Positions 1-11,505 of a stretch of 64,000 bases of DNA are shown here, one piece after another. The notes below the pieces were generated by a model. It searched no databases and was not told where the DNA came from. It was given only the letters and a program-made list of their open reading frames with translations. The stretch's first letter is position 1, and every line of letters begins with the position of its first letter. The DNA is taken from positions 1,550,001-1,614,000 of the forward strand of contig JAPEHQ010000012.1 of assembly GCA_027405735.1 (NCBI GenBank). Reading direction: 5' to 3'. The stretch is from Mucor racemosus. Taxonomy: Eukaryota > Mucoromycota > Mucoromycetes > Mucorales > Mucoraceae. The translations under genes were made by a program, and so were the position numbers.

Positions 1-190
1 TTTTATGCCAATATATACCATAATAAAAAGTCCCGTTTTTCGGGTGAAAAATCGAAATTTGTCAAAATTAGCATTTTTCATGAGGTATACCTCATGGAAA
101 ATGGTGGAAAAATTTATAATTTAGAAAATCCGTAAAAACTGTATAGAAACTATCTATTGAGTTAGAGCAATCGTTTGGTATATGTCTGGC
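1..190 (-). repeat. Repeat family Z, partial copy Z3
   Basis: Read on the minus strand, this stretch matches the two other copies near 25.4-26.0 kb and 58.7-59.2 kb: a motif like 'gatttttcacccgaaaaacg' followed by 'actttttattatgg', preceded by a 'ccatgaggtatacctcatg'-type segment. It is cut by the window edge. No coding capacity is visible. The stretch 190-739 up to the first gene holds no feature I can support apart from a possible promoter for the zinc-finger gene. Copy edges are judged by eye. Confidence 0.55.
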
Positions 191-739
191 ATTCAGGAAA
201 TGCGTATAGCCATCAAAATGCGCTGTTTCAAGTTGCTGATTTGAGTGATTTTCGGTGAAACAGCGCCTAGTTGTTACACATTTCTCCAAATCCAGAGTAT
301 ATATTGCAATTCTGTTTGTCAATAATAACAAACGTAACTGTCAGGTATCTATTGATACTATATGTCATGATCCAGGTCAAGTTACGAATGCGTGAACATT
401 ACTTTTATAGTTTACACTTTCACTGCCAGCAAGTGAGCGCTCAGTTCAAAACCAGCCATAGCAACTTATTTGGAATGAAAAATAACTAAAAAAAAAATAC
501 GATATAATACTAGACGTTTTAAGATAGGCGGCTCAGCTTTGTTTAATAATATAAATTAACCAAAATATCTTGTAATAATCCTTTAAACATTCGTCGAAAT
601 GGTAAAAAACAAGGCTTCAATCAAACCAATAAAGATTTAGCGGAGAAATGCTTCCAAAAAACTTCCATTTTCCATGCTACTGCCACTGAAAGAAATAAAT
701 TTTCCATTCTGTTCTTTTATTACATCAACAATAAAGAAA

Positions 740-2656
740 ATGGCAGACGACGGCGAGTGGCATACAGTAACAAGTAACAAGCATGTTCATATTCCTGCGG
801 CAGCTGCTTCTGCTACCAAGACTACACCAGCTTCCTCAAATCCTTCTAAATCTCGACGCAAATCTCGGCCCAACATCAATGTACCTAAGCAACAACAAAA
901 GCAACAGCAGCACCACCATTCAAAGGATAACAAAAGCAGCATCAAAAAACCTTCTAATTTTACTGCTAGTAGTACCAAGTCTACCACTGCTAAAGCCAAC
1001 AATCGTAGCCTTGGACACGATTCTTCTGTTTCTTTGTCCAACAACAACAACAACAACCCATTCCATGCAGCAGCAGATGACTCTGATTCTGATGAAGAGG
1101 AAGAAGATGGACAAGTAGATCCTATTGATATCCCTGTTCCTCCTTATCACACAACCATTGTCGTTTCTTGTCCTTTAAATGATTGCGATTCACCAATCCC
1201 TTTTATGGATACAACTTCTTTGGTTAAACATTTGAAAGGAGAGCATAAGCTCATGTTTAAAAACCTTCATCATATGTATATGGCTTTGGACGCTTATTTA
1301 GCTAGATGGGCAAAGGAATTGGAATTGAAGCCTATCACTGAATATGCCCATTTGGAACCTTTGGATAATAATGAAAGTAATGTTTATTTATCTTTATTAT
1401 CTCGAATATAGTTTGACAGTTGATTTTTTTTTTTTTTTTTTTTTTTTTTTGAATAGTTTATATGATTGATCCCGAGAAATGTGCAATGGATAAGGAAATC
1501 AGAGAAGATATGCAACGCGCTAAATTGGTAATTGTACTTTTCATGAGCTAGTTATACACAAAGTATTAATTTTTTCTTATAATACAATGTTAGAATGAAG
1601 TTCTAAAAACCCAACAAGATGAGCGTGAAACTGATTCAAAAGCACCTCGTAAATGTCTCTTTTGTAAAATTGTTTGTGATAACAGGTAAGTAAAAGCTAT
1701 AACTTTCAGGAAAATTGCATTTAATGTGGTTAAATTCGTAGAGCAATTTTATTCAAACATATGTTTGCTGAGCATAATTTCAATATTGGATTACCAGATA
1801 ATTTAGTACATGTAAATGAATTTTTAGATACATTGGAAGCCAAGCTATCAAAGTGAGTATTACCTGATTATAATGATGGAAAGACATTGTTATTGAGTGA
1901 AATAACATATAATAGGCTCCAATGTTTATATTGTGAAAAGACCTTTACAAGCCCTGCCGTTTTACGTAAACATATGAGAAAGAAGAAGCATTTCAAGATT
2001 GCATCAAAGAATAGACAATACGACAGATTTTACGTTATTAACTATTTAGAACCTGGAAAGAATTGGGAAAGTTTTGAAAATGACAATTATGATAGTGATG
2101 ATGAAAAGAAGGATGAGTGCGTATTAAGTTATGAAATATAAGAAATTTACTAATCATCTTGATATACAGATCTTGGGCAGATTGGGAAGAGGACGTTCAG
2201 GAATCTACAATGTGTTTATTTGATACACAAGTTTTGCCCTCACCAAAAGAAGCACTTGAACATATGAAAACAGTTCATCACTTTGATTTAACCGAACTTG
2301 GAAAGAGTAAAAATTTAGATTTTTACCAAATTATTAGATTAATCAACTATATTCGACATCAATCATCGCTTGGCACTTGTTTTTCATGTGGAAAAGTAAT
2401 GGATAGTGAAAATGAATTAGAAGATCATCTTAAACAAGGAGATTGTATTACTAAATTTGTTCCTATGGATGCATCCTTCTGGATAGATCCCCGTTACTTG
2501 ATTCCTACTTATGAAAATGACCCATTGTTAACAGGATTCGAACAAGATAACGAAGATGATGATGATGATATGGCATTATCTGATGATGAAGCCAATAAAA
2601 AATACCTTCATCAAGTCATGGAAAGATCACTTTCTATTTCTGAAGAAAGAAAATAA
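740..2656 (+). CDS. ZNF277-like C2H2 zinc-finger protein
   Basis: Six exons (740-1376, 1457-1527, 1594-1685, 1742-1852, 1916-2116, 2170-2656) splice in frame to a 532-residue protein. The start at MADDGEW is preferred to an upstream in-frame ATG at 674 because family similarity and low-complexity composition begin there. Residues 1 to about 130 are Ser/Gln/Asn-rich and disordered, with an acidic run. Then come C2H2-type modules: CPLNDCDSPIPF...H..H, CLFCKIVCDN...H, LQCLYCEKTFTSPAVLRKHM and CLFDTQVL...H. The runs NFNIGLPDNLVHVNEFLDTL, QYDRFYVINYLEPGKNWE and SWADWEEDV are diagnostic of the ZNF277 family, a conserved nuclear/cytoplasmic zinc-finger protein; animal ZNF277 is reported to bind ribosomal protein uS5. 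The donor of intron 5 is GTGCGT. The intron-1 polypyrimidine tract is a run of about 25 T. The gene converges on the SNARE gene with 16 bp between stop codons. Confidence 0.93.
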
Positions 2657-2672
2657 TACACGTAATAAAATT

Positions 2673-3832
2673 TTATTTTGCAATAACTATAATTAGGGCC
2701 AAAAAACAACCGACAATAGTAATGATCAAGAGGAAACAACACATGTTTCTTCTTGCACTCTTTTGATGACGGTTTGCAATCACAAGTTCATCAGCAGCGT
2801 GTCTTGTATTCTGTGTAATATTCAAAACATTGCCATAGATACTCTCTATTAAAAGTTGCTGGTTAAATTTACCCATTCTAAAAGAACACTGTTTATAAAC
2901 TTACGAATACCGCTTTCTTGTTCATTGACCAGCATGCCCATATCACGGAAAATTTCATTGAGCTCTGTTATACCTTGTTCAATGTTTTGTATTTCACCCT
3001 CTCTCTCTGTAATCAAGAGTTCATTGTATTCAATTTCATTGTCTAAGGCTTCTAATTGAACTTGTCGCTGATTATCCATTAATGATCCATGGCTTTGTTC
3101 CTCTTCCAAATCTTCTTCATTTGCTCTACAAGATTATCAAAAATGAATATAAATTCAATCACTTTATAAATTTCAATTTACACAGCTTGAGATTGTAGCA
3201 TAACAGTAGTTGCTTTCGCTTTATCCACATATTCACGCTGTTTACTTGCAGATATTCTTTGAATTTTTTGAAAGCTCGATAATACCTTTTGAAAATCTTT
3301 TGATAATTTCTGCTGTTCTAATCTACGTTGTCTCTAGTCAATGTATTAGACCCATGAATAATTCGAGTTATGCTATTCAAACATACACTTTTTTGGGAAT
3401 CCAAAGGTTGATACATTGAAAGCGATTTCAAATCTTGAGTCGAGTCTTTGATAAGATCACGAGTAGCATTCGTAACATCGTGTCTAAATGTGTAGTAAAC
3501 GATATTAATATTACTACATATTTTACAATAGAAACTAATTCATTTACAAATTTCCTCGAATTTCACTAGTATCTCGAGGACCTCCGAGAAAATTGACTAG
3601 TTTTTCGATATTACTTATGTTTCCATTGATGTGAAAAATTTGCTGTGCAATGCGTTGTGTTAACTCCTTATATTGTCGATCATCATCTATAATCATTCCA
3701 AGATAAGTTCAAGGAGAATTAAATCTAATACTTGATGAAAAAAGTACCTGATACAATAGATTGTGTGTTTGGTACGGCAATTCTAGATGAGTTTGGAGAG
3801 CCAAGGCCCTGCTCCAAGTCGTTAAAGGACAT
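2673..3832 (-). CDS. Endosomal/vacuolar Qa-SNARE, PEP12/syntaxin-7-like
   Basis: Several minus-strand exons give a syntaxin. The start MSFNDLEQGLGSPNSS lies at 3832; exon 1 ends at 3748. The next exons encode the N-terminal Habc helices (DDRQYKELTQRIAQQIFHIN, VNFLGGPRDTSEIRG, LHDVTNATRDLIKDS, RQRRLEQQKLSKDFQKVLSS). The SNARE motif follows (ITELNEIFRDMGMLVNEQE), with the ionic-layer glutamine in NEQ. A C-terminal membrane anchor (FLLIITIVGCFLALIIVIA) is followed by a one-residue tail. Joining the donor after 2905 to the acceptor before 2845 gives NEQESGIQSIYGNV and keeps the SNARE heptads in register, whereas other splice choices break them. This class drives fusion at late endosome and vacuole; PEP12 versus VAM3 function cannot be separated here. 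Confidence 0.9.
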
Positions 3833-3897
3833 TATTATGCAAAAAGAAAACGAAAAAGAGAATAATTACAATGGAAGACTTGGCAAAGCCGATAAAA

Positions 3898-4155
3898 TAG
3901 CATTCGATGTTACCCAAAATCTAGCCAATACGGAGGCATTGAGTTTGTATTAAAACTACAGCATGATGAATCTCTCGAAGAGGGATACTCATGGATGACT
4001 GTTGGCGATTTTCCTCATAAAATACACATTTTCATTACAATTACAGGACATCTGCATACTGATAATAAAGTGAGATTTATATATAAACGGAACAAGCTGT
4101 GCGGTGATGAGGAGAGATTTAGACACGATACTCAAAGTATATGGCAGCTGCATTA
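3898..4155 (+). pseudogene. Orphan open frame, possible gene remnant
   Basis: A frame without stops runs from about 3898 to a stop near 4155 and reads like globular protein: QYGGIEFVLKLQHDESLEEG, SWMTVGDFPHKIHIFITITG, HLHTDNKVRFIYKRNKLCG. The composition (alternating hydrophobic residues, Trp, Gly and charged turns) differs from the surrounding A+T-rich noise. No start codon precedes it except the internal Met, and an ATG at 3872 is in another frame and closes after eight codons. It lies directly upstream of the divergent SNARE start, so there is no room for missing 5' exons. I do not recognise the family. It may be the tail of a decayed gene. Confidence 0.25.
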
Positions 4156-5040
4156 ATTGTCATTAACATTGCATGTCATCCATGTTTATATGAGAAAATA
4201 TTAACAAGCAAACGTAGACTCATTATATTCTCATTAAAAACTATTTAATATAAGCTTAGATCAAATATAATATAACTTCTCCAGATCCTGTGATACGATT
4301 AACGAAAAATCCCAACCGTTACCAAATCAAAAATCCTTCAAAAAGAACAAAATCTAGTACAAAAAATGTGAAGCTGAGGATCCATATGTTATTTCTATGG
4401 TGTCAATGCTTGGATATATTTTCTAAAGAGAGGTTTTTTACAATTAATGTAGGAATATACCCAGGATACTACAGAATATAGAATATTCAAATTAAATTTG
4501 CTGATGATCATGATAGCATTTTCTAATTTTATTATTTGTAAAAAAAACATTTTATTGATACCTACTGAATTCTCCATACTGATAAAAGCCCCCACCACCC
4601 ACTGGAGCATTTAATGTGGCCAGGCTTACTTCACTTTCAATATAAATGTCCCTACCCAATTTTTTTTTTTTTTTTTCACTAAATAGCAAAATAAAAAGAC
4701 ATATGGATAAATTAAGTATAGTTACCGGTGATGGAATGCATTTTTGCATTAGTTTGATCAATAATAATTTATAAAACGCTCAAGCATGAATATTTTAAAA
4801 TTTAACAGCAAACATAAGGTATAGATAATAACATTTGCCAATCATCAATCAAATGTTTTTTTTTTTGTAGCCCATCCAATTCTGAAACGATTTTCTGGTA
4901 TTTTTTTCTGGTAGTAATTTGCCCATAGTTAATTAAATCAATATTTAAATTCTGGCGTTTTTTTAAAAAAAAGTTAAATGCAGGGCAAATTCCACTACTG
5001 CTACTTTTATTTTATATGTAGAGAGCGTTTAATTATTGAT
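4156..5040. other. Gene-free stretch with one exon-like fragment
   Basis: This is mostly A+T-rich sequence without a convincing gene. On the minus strand, about 4565-4655, a frame ends with SLATLNAPVGGGGFYQYGEF before a stop. That looks like the last exon of something, preceded by a T/A-rich tract and by a possible donor near 4727. No coherent spliced protein could be assembled, so it is recorded as a fragment only. Confidence 0.3.
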
Positions 5041-5049
5041 TTTAGTAGT

Positions 5050-6390
5050 TGGTATTTCAATATATGCTGGTTTTGACTGGCTTAGCGCTTCTAGTTTAAA
5101 ATGATCTTCTGAGCTACGAAACACAAAACCCACTTGGAAAAAGTGTGCGCTTGATACCTACGATTTAACTAGCAAATCAAGGGGATGTTAAAATTATAAC
5201 TCTAAATACTGTTAAAGCTATAGTATATATTTTGAAACTTGCAGAATATTTGGATTATTATTAAACTTGAGTTTCTGCCTTTTTTTCAAAAAGCTCGGCT
5301 ACATAAAAAAATCTCGGTTCGTTTTAAATAATTATTTTTAAATAGTTTTTGAATATTTTCGCCCAATATTGAATTGAATTGAATTAAGTAAAATATTCAA
5401 AGAGCATGTACCTTCAATCTATAAAGTATTGATATCTCTCGGAAAATAGAAGTATTAATACCAGAATATAAGCGCCCTGGCCAAAAATTAACCAAAGTTG
5501 ACCTAAAATTGATAATAAAAAATTAAGTATCTGAATTATTGTATTATTTTTTTGTATTCACAAGATATATCCAACTCGTAGCTACTCTGTATTTTTTGTT
5601 TCAGTGGAAAATATTGATTTTTCATCGAGACAATCAAAATAATAGTTCATATCACAGCTTAAACCCTATAGTAACGGGGTTCCAAAATTGATTTGATGAA
5701 AAAAATGATCAAAAATAACTAAAAAAACAAAATCATTTAATCGTTCATGAACTGCAATATAAATCAACCTAGCGTGATAAATAATTTTTGTACAGTCTTG
5801 AATTCTGCCTTCATTAAAGCAAAATTTAAATAAATGCTTCCTATTAAATTTTATCTAATATGCGATTGAAATATTGGAGGTTTTTTGAAGATACGGATTA
5901 CTTTTTATAAGCACGTTTCAAATCCAAGTATTGATGATGATGTGCAAAAACATTATCTATCGATTTAGCCATTATTACTTAACCTCCCAGCTGCATTTTT
6001 CGCGGAGAGAATAAGCTTTTCGTCAATTTTTTTCAAATTCAGAATTTAGAATGAGGGTATACAGGAGAAAAATTGACGCTTGAAATGAAAATATTCTTTG
6101 TACACATTTTTGAAGATATATTTACGAAAGATCAATATTATAAAATTATCTAAATTCGGTTCGACAAAGCTCAATGAGGTTGATGACATGAACACAAAAA
6201 CTATACTCCTCAATCTAATGAATATTTTACAATCTACTACAATAGCGCCAAAAAAATGAAAAAAATGAACAAAAGTGTTCAGGATTTTTTCATATTAAAA
6301 TAATATATTATCGAGGGTAGTTCAAAACAAGTAAATTTCATTAATTAGAAAGTGTTAGTAGAACTTAATGTTTTGCAGAGATATTAAGAT
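5050..6390 (+). repeat. Repeat family Y, copy A
   Basis: One of at least five copies of a dispersed repeat in the window. Landmarks are 'attaataccagaatataagc' near 5454, 'aaaccctatagtaacggggt' near 5661, and a segment near 6050-6250 that in other copies encodes a short open frame beginning MRVYKGK. In this copy that frame is broken by stops. Copy A stops near 6390, about 330 bp short of the end seen in copies B, C and D. It is followed immediately by copy B in the opposite orientation, so the two form an imperfect inverted pair. No transposase or reverse transcriptase is visible, so the class of element is unknown. Confidence 0.65.
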
Positions 6391-6409
6391 GCAAAGATAA
6401 TTGTGTACA

Positions 6410-8120
6410 TTAAGCAGTCGCATCATGTTACGTATTCCTAAATTTATTTCATGTCTCACGAAAGACTCAAAAACGCGTAAAATTCACTGCTTTTTCCTTG
6501 AAAACTGGGTCTCATTTTTCATCCCTGCTCTACTTTTTTTTTCACTAAATAACACCAAGAAAAAATTATATGCCAATGTACCTGAGATGCTCAGCTTTAA
6601 TTCAAAAATAAGTGTCCAGAAATATCCTATTTTTTGCAGTTAGCATTAATTTTTCAGTGCTAATTTTTCAGATTTTTACGCGTATTTCACTGCTAAAGGA
6701 TTGAAAACTTTGAGGCTCCATATCTCCACAAAAAATTAAGCTATACTAATACTTTTTAATAATAAAACTTACTTGTTTTAAGGCACTTTATAATATATTT
6801 TAGTATAAAAAAATTCTGAACACTTTTATTTTTTTCATTTTTTTTTGACATTTTTGCAGTAGATTTCAAAATATTCATTAAATTGAGCAACGCTTGTTTT
6901 ACATTCATGTTATCAAGCTCGTTGAGCTCTCCTAGGCCCAATTTAGGCTTTTTAAAAATATTGATTTTTCGTGGAGATATCCTCAAAAATGTGTACAAAG
7001 AGACACCCTCATTTCTAACCTCAATTTTCCCCTTGTATACCCTCATCCCAAATTCTGAATTTCAAAAAAAAATTTGGACAAAAATCTCGTTTTCTCTATA
7101 AAAAATGCAGCTAAAAGGTTAAATAATAGCTCGATTAATAGATAATTTTGCTGTGCATTATCTCCATTATTTAAATTTAAAATATGCTTATAAAAAGCGT
7201 CCTGTATCGTCAAAAAATCTTCAAAATTCCAATTGCATTTTGCGCAAAATCTTACGTGAAATATTTTTTTAAATTTTATTTAGATTGATGCAGAATTTAA
7301 AACTGTACAAAAACTATTTAATTTACTGGGTTTATTTACTTTGCAGTTCATCAACATTTAAGCAATTCTGTTTTTCGACTCATTTTTCGTTCATTTTTTC
7401 AAATCAATTTTGGAAGCCCGTTACTATAGGGTTTAAGCTGTGATAAGAACTATTATTCTGAGTATCTCGACGAAAAATCAATATTTTCTGCCAAAGCAAA
7501 AAATATAGAATAGCTTAGAGTTGGACCTATCTCGTGAATACAAAATATTAAGCCTCAATTTAGGCGCTCAATTTTTAATATATAACCATGATTTATCGAG
7601 ACTTTGTAAATTAAAATCGACATAAAAAGTACCGTTTATTAAAATAAATTAAATATGAGTTTATATAGTTATTGGGATTGTTTGATTCGATTTATTGGAC
7701 CCCTGTTCATTAGATGTGACAATAGAAATTATTATTGATGTGCATGGATATAAAATGTTATGTTTCAGTGGTAATATTGGAGTCATGAAATGTAACCTTG
7801 CTTAATTCGCATGTTGAAAATCATGGTTTGACAGATGTTCTAAGTTGGTAATTCGGTAATTCCTAATTCTGATAGATCAAACCAAGTGTAGGTCAGACTT
7901 GGTCATTTTTGGTCAATTTCTGGTATTAATATTGCTATTTCCGGAGAGATATCAATGGCTTATGGAGCAAAGTTACATGTTCTTTAAAGATTTTACGCGA
8001 TTCAATTTAGTATTGGGCAAAAACATTCGAAAATCATTTAAAAACATTCGGAAGCCTACTTTTTACAACTGTAAAAAATCGATAACAAAAACCCTATCTC
8101 AACGAATTTCGATTCTAATG
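6410..8120 (-). repeat. Repeat family Y, copy B (inverted relative to A)
   Basis: Reads as the reverse complement of copies A and C. Its outer end near 7920-8050 pairs with copy A near 5340-5460 (the 'ggagagatatcaatgg' / 'tattgatatctctc' landmarks). The inner end near 6415-6440 carries the 'cagtcgcatcatg' terminus also found in C and D. The minus strand holds an open frame of 96 codons (6756-7046, MRVYKGKIEVRNEGVSLYTF), homologous to frames in C and D. The DNA resemblance is as strong outside the frame as inside it, so I do not treat the frame as a gene. Confidence 0.65.
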
Positions 8121-8934
8121 ACTTCCAACTTTACATAAAAGTAGGGGCACATCTTTGACACGTTGATATCAAAGAGCAACATTCATAACCTACTGTGTAT
8201 TGAAAAAACCATCGCCAATGTGCACCTATAACTTACTGCTGCGCATTTGTATTGATAACAATTCAAATGCAACCTCTATGAATACCAATTCAAGTGATTT
8301 ATCAGAATACAATGTTTATGTTAAATAAAACTAGAAAATTTAATCAAGAATTAAAGAGATATCGTTTATTAAAAGAAAATAAAGAGGGTTTATATACTAA
8401 TTGAGTTGAGGGAAATCATGATGTGATAAGGATTATAGGTGTTATCTATTATATTAATGTGACATGATGGTGGTGGAACATCATGCTTTAATGTCATGCT
8501 GTAATATCATGCTGTAATATTATGCTGGAACCGTGGTTCCGTCGATGTTTAATAGAATTGAATTTCTGTTCCTGAACTATTATTTTGCTTTTGGATTTGA
8601 CATCCGGTTAAAAATGATACGTCACCAAGTAATTAGGTACTCTTCATAAATATAGATATGGATAGGTAATACAAGTATCTCGGATACCAGCTTCCATGGG
8701 TCATTTTACATTCGGCAGGTTTGAACAACAAGTTGGTTATTACAGATACATTCAAAACATTGATTTACATGCATTATATAACATCGTCATACAAAAAAAT
8801 TGACAATCTATAGTAATTTATACGCCCAAATAAACCTTTAGAATAAATGAATTTTGCATAAATAGTGTACTGTATGACCATCTCGAATTGATATCAATTC
8901 AAAACTATAAAAAGATCTAAACTTAAGGATCGAT
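8121..8934. other. Gene-free stretch with a shared fragment
   Basis: No gene is supported here. Around 8640-8745 the sequence matches 50190-50300 and, more loosely, 40215-40275, with the shared phrase 'ccatgggtcatt...acattc...gaacaacaagttggtta'. The fragment travels with the repeat clusters but its origin is unclear. Short triplet-like repeats ('atcatgctgtaatat') occur near 8480-8520. Confidence 0.4.
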
Positions 8935-11505
8935 CACAACAGAAAAACTCCATACCAGTACAACATTAAGGCTGTATGTGCAGAATTATAGATTCTATCC
9001 CTGTGCATGACATTAATCCCATGTGTGCATAATAATAGTAGAATTGCCCATAAGCATATCATTATCCTTATTTGTTGTGCGTAATAATAAAATCTGACCA
9101 TGAGCTTAATGAGATGATTGTATGGGCACAGCAAATCGGGTTGTACATGAGCATCGTGCCGTTCTCAAAATTCCATTGCATTTTTTCACTGGAATGGGTT
9201 TTTAAATTATATTTGCTTTTATTAATATACATTACAGACAATAGAATTCAATACATTGTTGACGTAGAGCAATACATGCAAGGACCAATATATTTACGAT
9301 TATCATCATTTGTAAATATGTTTATGGAGTAGCTATAATGTTTACAGCAACAATGGTTTTTGCTGGAGCATAAATTAAGTATACAACACTTACTGCATAA
9401 ACTTATATGCAAGCCAAATCTAAGACTATAGATGTTACTTTATCATCACACATAAAATTTAAACAAGTTAACCTTCTTTAAACTTATTATTTTAGCTTAC
9501 GATTGTCAGCTGTAAAAAGATTTGTTTTTAAGCATAGCTACGACCAAAACTATGGCTATTAGGCAAGACATCAGATTTTTTTTATGTTTCTATATATCAT
9601 TTGAATTTTTATCACTTTTCTGAAATAATTTATGGGTTTGTAGACAGTTCTAGCTTTTCATTGAGTAGATATAAATATCATTGCCTTCGATTTGATCTGG
9701 TAATTAAGAAGCACGTCCAAAAATACAGTAGTAAATAATGATGTTTGATCTTAAAATGTAATTAAATGAAAATATCAGTCTCCTAATATGGACTCCTACC
9801 TATATTAAAAATATTAGTTCCTGATGTTAGCATCCGTATTCAGATAAAAGAATGCCAACTTGATAGTCTGATATGCCTTATCAAACGGTAAATAATACAT
9901 CCTTGGAATATATGAAAACAAAAAGAGAGAAACAACACGCGTAAAAAAGGATTTACAAGAAGGCTTTATATTATTTAGCGCAATTAAAACCCTGCTAAAT
10001 TGCACATTTCAGCCAAAGTAAAAGCAGCATTACAGCGCATCAATCATAAATTAAACAAAATACGCAATATCTGTTATAATTGAAACATGCATTTTTCTAC
10101 TAGAAAAACCGTCTTTTATATCATACATTCATTTAAAAATTGCAAAAGCAAACCCGTAGAGCGACGCCGTAATGGAACATAGCAAGATTGAATGACTAAG
10201 TCTCTTATATTATGGTATATCTAAGTTTTAAATAAAAAAGCGTTTATTTTTTTTAAACTTTTCTTATATTTAACCATGTACGGTCTGAAAATTCAGACTT
10301 TGTAGCAGACATTTTTGGTGACTCATTTTATCCTTACCAACACTCATGATTTTGATCAAAAAACAGAAAAATCAATTTTTGATACCAAAATCAACGTTTA
10401 AATATACTACATTGTGAGAGAAAATTGTAGACATGACTAATACACATTTTATAAAAGCTTAATATTAAATGTGAAGTAATGAAAATTTGCACTTTTGGCT
10501 CAAAAACGGAATTTTGGTTAAAAGATTTTCATGTAATATTTTGCAATAAAAATGTTTGTTATTTTTTATTGAGCAAATAGAGCGCTAAATTCTGCATATG
10601 TGTGTATTTTTTGTTTTTATAATTGGTAGTATAATTAACTCTAAATTTGCAAAACCAGAAAAAAAAAATTAAAAAATGTCAAAATTGATGATCTGGACAA
10701 AAATAATTTTCGAAATTAATATTCCGCTTATAAGCCTTGTAAGTCTTAAAAATAAGAGATTTTACAATATTTGAGAACTTTTTCAGGAATTTACGATTCT
10801 GTACCCATTTGATTCAAGCTTATTCTATAAATCTTTATACATTTTGATATTGTGTGGTAGTCTATTTGATGATAGTATAGTCCTACGTTATAATTATTGT
10901 GTTAGAGTTGATTTACATTGAGCTTTAGTCTTACCTCTCCAATATCATAAACATAAACATGGCCATCGCTGGAACCACCTATTGCCGCCTTTTAACCCTC
11001 TTTGTCCCAAGCCAATTTATTCAATGCGTTAACCAGACCCAGCTTAACTACTTACAAATGGTTCCTCGGTATTTACATTCAACTTCCATAAATTAAATTG
11101 TTGACTGATTTCATCTTCTATGAAATGTCAAACGTCTCATCATCCCACCTTATGATAAATGTCCATCTAAAATCTGAAGCATTCCACTGTGATTGTTATA
11201 AGTTATGAAAGACTTGATTTTTAATAATACAGCAATTAAATAAAAAACAAGATGATACTATTACATATAATGAGTATTTAACATCTAAGTAAGTTTGATG
11301 AAGTATACTTTTAAACCCTTTTAAAAATCCTGAGGCAAACACAACGTCTTGGTCCTGTAATTTCTATCCATCAAAACGTCACGATTTCCACCACTACACA
11401 ATAAATGTACTTTTTATCTCTTGACCTCGATGTACATTGGGTATCAGTTTTTTTACCAGTTGTATGTTCTCTGATTAATTAATATCCAGTCATATTAAAC
11501 GATGA
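8935..11505 (+). repeat. Repeat family X, copy X1, with captured gene fragment
   Basis: The family-X landmarks occur in order: a 'catgtgtgcataataatag'-type microrepeat block (8940-9170), an A+T-rich middle with 'gatcaaaaaacagaaaaatc' (about 10350), and a 3' part containing decayed WD40-gene sequence (10934-11350). It is homologous and collinear with 36.05-39.2 kb, but it lacks the 529-bp LTR inserted there, so it preserves the empty site. The left end is truncated relative to copies X2-X4. Open frames inside it are short and not conserved as protein, and no mobile-element enzyme is visible. Confidence 0.7.
10934..11355 (-). pseudogene. Decayed fragment of a dynein intermediate chain-like WD40 gene
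   Basis: On the minus strand, exon-like blocks read in order VVFASGFLKG (about 11330-11355), LWKLNVNTEEPF (about 11050-11090) and then a frame equivalent to ALNKLAWDTDGKKVAIGSSD plus GHVYVYDIGE ending at a GT donor near 10934. The last two blocks resemble the final WD repeat of cytoplasmic dynein intermediate chain, whose family has the order DLWNLN...TE, PALNRV.W, VYDVGE. The frame is interrupted and extra sequence lies between the first two blocks, so this is not a functional gene. The same fragment occurs in both arms of the inverted repeat at 38-39 kb and 46-47 kb. Confidence 0.6.

Noticed and set aside
674..739. Upstream in-frame ATG for the zinc-finger gene
   Set aside because: It would add 22 residues (MLLPLKEINFPF...) with no family resemblance; the ATG at 740 begins the acidic/Ser-rich start and is more plausible.
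787..1056. Minus-strand ORF opposite the zinc-finger exon 1 (and similar antisense frames)
   Set aside because: Shadow of the Gln/Ser/Asn-rich coding sequence on the other strand.
8934..9134. Hydrophobic ORFs in X copies (8934-9134, 36047-36304, 42731-42952)
   Set aside because: They are readings of the same microrepeat block; strands, frames and ends are not conserved as protein.
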